5,948 nucleotides of DNA, taken from positions 1 through 5,948 of the forward strand of contig DKJA01000072.1 of NCBI GenBank assembly GCA_002454505.1. The letters are read 5' to 3'. The first letter of the stretch is position 1. Each line of letters starts with the position of its first letter. The DNA comes from Oxalobacteraceae bacterium UBA6704. Its GTDB lineage: Bacteria > Pseudomonadota > Gammaproteobacteria > Burkholderiales > Burkholderiaceae_D. Positions 4,994-5,948 of this stretch are shown here, in pieces. The position numbers were made by a program, and so were the translations under genes. Under the pieces are notes generated by a model. It worked only from the letters and a program-made list of their open reading frames with translations, was not told the DNA's origin and searched no databases.

Positions 4994-5948
4994 TTATGCC
5001 TGCACCAGCGGGCCCGGGTTCTTCAGGTACTGCTCGCGGATCGCCGTGGCGCACCAGTAGGTCAGCGCGCCGACCATGCCGGTCGGGTTGTAGCCATTGT
5101 TCTGCGGGAACGCGTTGGCGCCCGGTGCGAACACATTGGACACATCCCACGATTGCAGGTAGCGGTTCAGCGCCGACGTCTTCGGATCGCTGCCCATGAT
5201 CGCGCCGCCGCAGGTGTGCGTGGACTGGTACTGGGTGATGTTGTAGTGCGAGCCGTCCTTCTTCGCGTCGCCCTTCAGCGCCTTCGGACCGAGCACCTTG
5301 CACATGTCCGTGGCCTTCTCGACCAGGTATTGCGATGCCTTGATCTCGTTGTCGTGCCAGTCGAACGTCATGCGCAGCAGCGGCCGGCCGAAGGCATCCT
5401 TGTAGGTTGGATCCAGGTCCAGGTAGGCATCGTCGTAGGACATGCACGAACCCTGCACTTCGTAGTAGAACGAGTGGCGGAACGCTTCCTTGACGCCCTT
5501 CTTCCATTCGCTGCCCCAGTTCGGCACGCCAGGCTGCGTCTGGATGCCGCGCACCGGACCGGAGCCCGGCTGGCGTGCCCAGATGATGCCGCCGCCGATG
5601 AAGCCGCTCTTCGCGCTGTCGTTGCGGTTGCCGTTCAGGTCGTCGAACGTGGCGCCGGCGCCGCCGATGCCGATGAAGGGATTGGCCTGCACGGTGTCGT
5701 CGAAGAACAGCACGACGCGGTTCAGGTTCTGGTACGAGTAGTTGCGGCCCACGGTGCCCGTCTTGCTGACCGGGTCGTAAGGCGTACCGATGCCGGACAC
5801 CAGCATCATGTGCACGTTGAACAGCGAGAACGCACACAGCAGCACCAGGTCTGCCGGCTGTTCCGTTTCGCGGCCCTGCGCGTCCAGGTAGGTGACGCCG
5901 GTGGCTTTCTTCTTGTCGTCGGTCAGGTTGACCTTCAGCACCTGCGCC
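4994..5948 (-). CDS. GMC-family FAD oxidoreductase, flavoprotein subunit of a membrane-bound sugar/polyol dehydrogenase (partial, N-terminus outside window)
   Basis: This is the catalytic flavoprotein of a gluconate 2-dehydrogenase/sorbitol dehydrogenase/FAD-glucose dehydrogenase type enzyme, which oxidises a sugar, polyol or sugar acid and hands electrons to a cytochrome c. About 317 residues are visible. The reading frame runs off the right edge without a start codon (the GTG at 5941 is internal), so the FAD-binding Rossmann region is missing. Visible family marks are an LLCAFSLFNVHMMLVSGIG segment followed by VGRNYSYQ (the GMC 'VGRN' element), then the C-terminal GMC domain with HTCGGAIMG, which aligns to the HxxGTxxMG catalytic-histidine motif, and GYNPTGM, which supplies the usual catalytic Asn. 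The protein ends in PLVQA and a TAA at 4996-4994. The cytochrome c gene starts 15 bases further on, so the two are almost certainly cotranscribed. In known relatives a small Tat-exported subunit gene precedes the flavoprotein gene; here it would lie beyond the right edge. The substrate cannot be decided from this fragment. Confidence 0.93.
   Translation of the reverse strand, partial: AQVLKVNLTDDKKKATGVTYLDAQGRETEQPADLVLLCAFSLFNVHMMLVSGIGTPYDPVSKTGTVGRNYSYQNLNRVVLFFDDTVQANPFIGIGGAGATFDDLNGNRNDSAKSGFIGGGIIWARQPGSGPVRGIQTQPGVPNWGSEWKKGVKEAFRHSFYYEVQGSCMSYDDAYLDLDPTYKDAFGRPLLRMTFDWHDNEIKASQYLVEKATDMCKVLGPKALKGDAKKDGSHYNITQYQSTHTCGGAIMGSDPKTSALNRYLQSWDVSNVFAPGANAFPQNNGYNPTGMVGALTYWCATAIREQYLKNPGPLVQA

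Noticed and set aside
4971..5837. Minus-strand 288-codon frame overlapping the GMC oxidoreductase in another phase
   Set aside because: It is an Arg/Gly/His-rich frame overlapping the GMC motifs in the correct phase. It has no motif of its own and ends inside the cytochrome c start region.

Overview
The window is GC-rich and has the coding style of a beta-proteobacterium. The gene set and the palindromic GGGGACNGTCCCC repeats recall the Massilia/Duganella group of Oxalobacteraceae. That placement is an inference from recall of similar genomes and was not tested by a search. All supported genes lie on the minus strand, so the biological reading direction is right to left.

From right to left: (1) 5948-4994 is the C-terminal part of a GMC-family FAD oxidoreductase whose N-terminus lies outside the window. 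(2) 4978-3608, 15 bases further on, is a membrane-anchored tri-haem cytochrome c. Together they form the flavoprotein and electron-transfer subunits of a periplasmic gluconate/sorbitol/glucose-type dehydrogenase, and a short terminator-like hairpin follows the cytochrome gene. (3) 3607-3387 is a 221-base intergenic region with two operator-like dyads and a candidate flagellar-sigma promoter for the next gene. (4) 3386-1806 is a Tar/Tsr-like methyl-accepting chemotaxis protein of 526 residues. (5) 1805-1567 is a repeat-dense intergenic region: a perfect 22-bp-stem inverted repeat next to the chemoreceptor stop, a pair of inverted GGGGACNGTCCCC palindromes about 100 bases across (REP/REPIN-like), and a terminator-like hairpin just before the next start codon. 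(6) 1566-358 is a 12-helix AraJ/YdhP-like MFS transporter. (7) 357-1 has no supportable gene. It holds a 9-base tandem repeat beside the MFS stop, a spaced 10-bp inverted repeat, a small dyad, and seven perfect copies of a heptamer running into the left edge.

The dehydrogenase pair oxidises a polyol or sugar (acid) at the outer face of the inner membrane and passes electrons through three c-type haems to the respiratory chain. The chemoreceptor and transporter have their own upstream regions and need not be functionally linked to it. The protein-coding content is ordinary. The points most worth a second look are the non-coding repeats between the chemoreceptor and the transporter. I saw no convincing new system.
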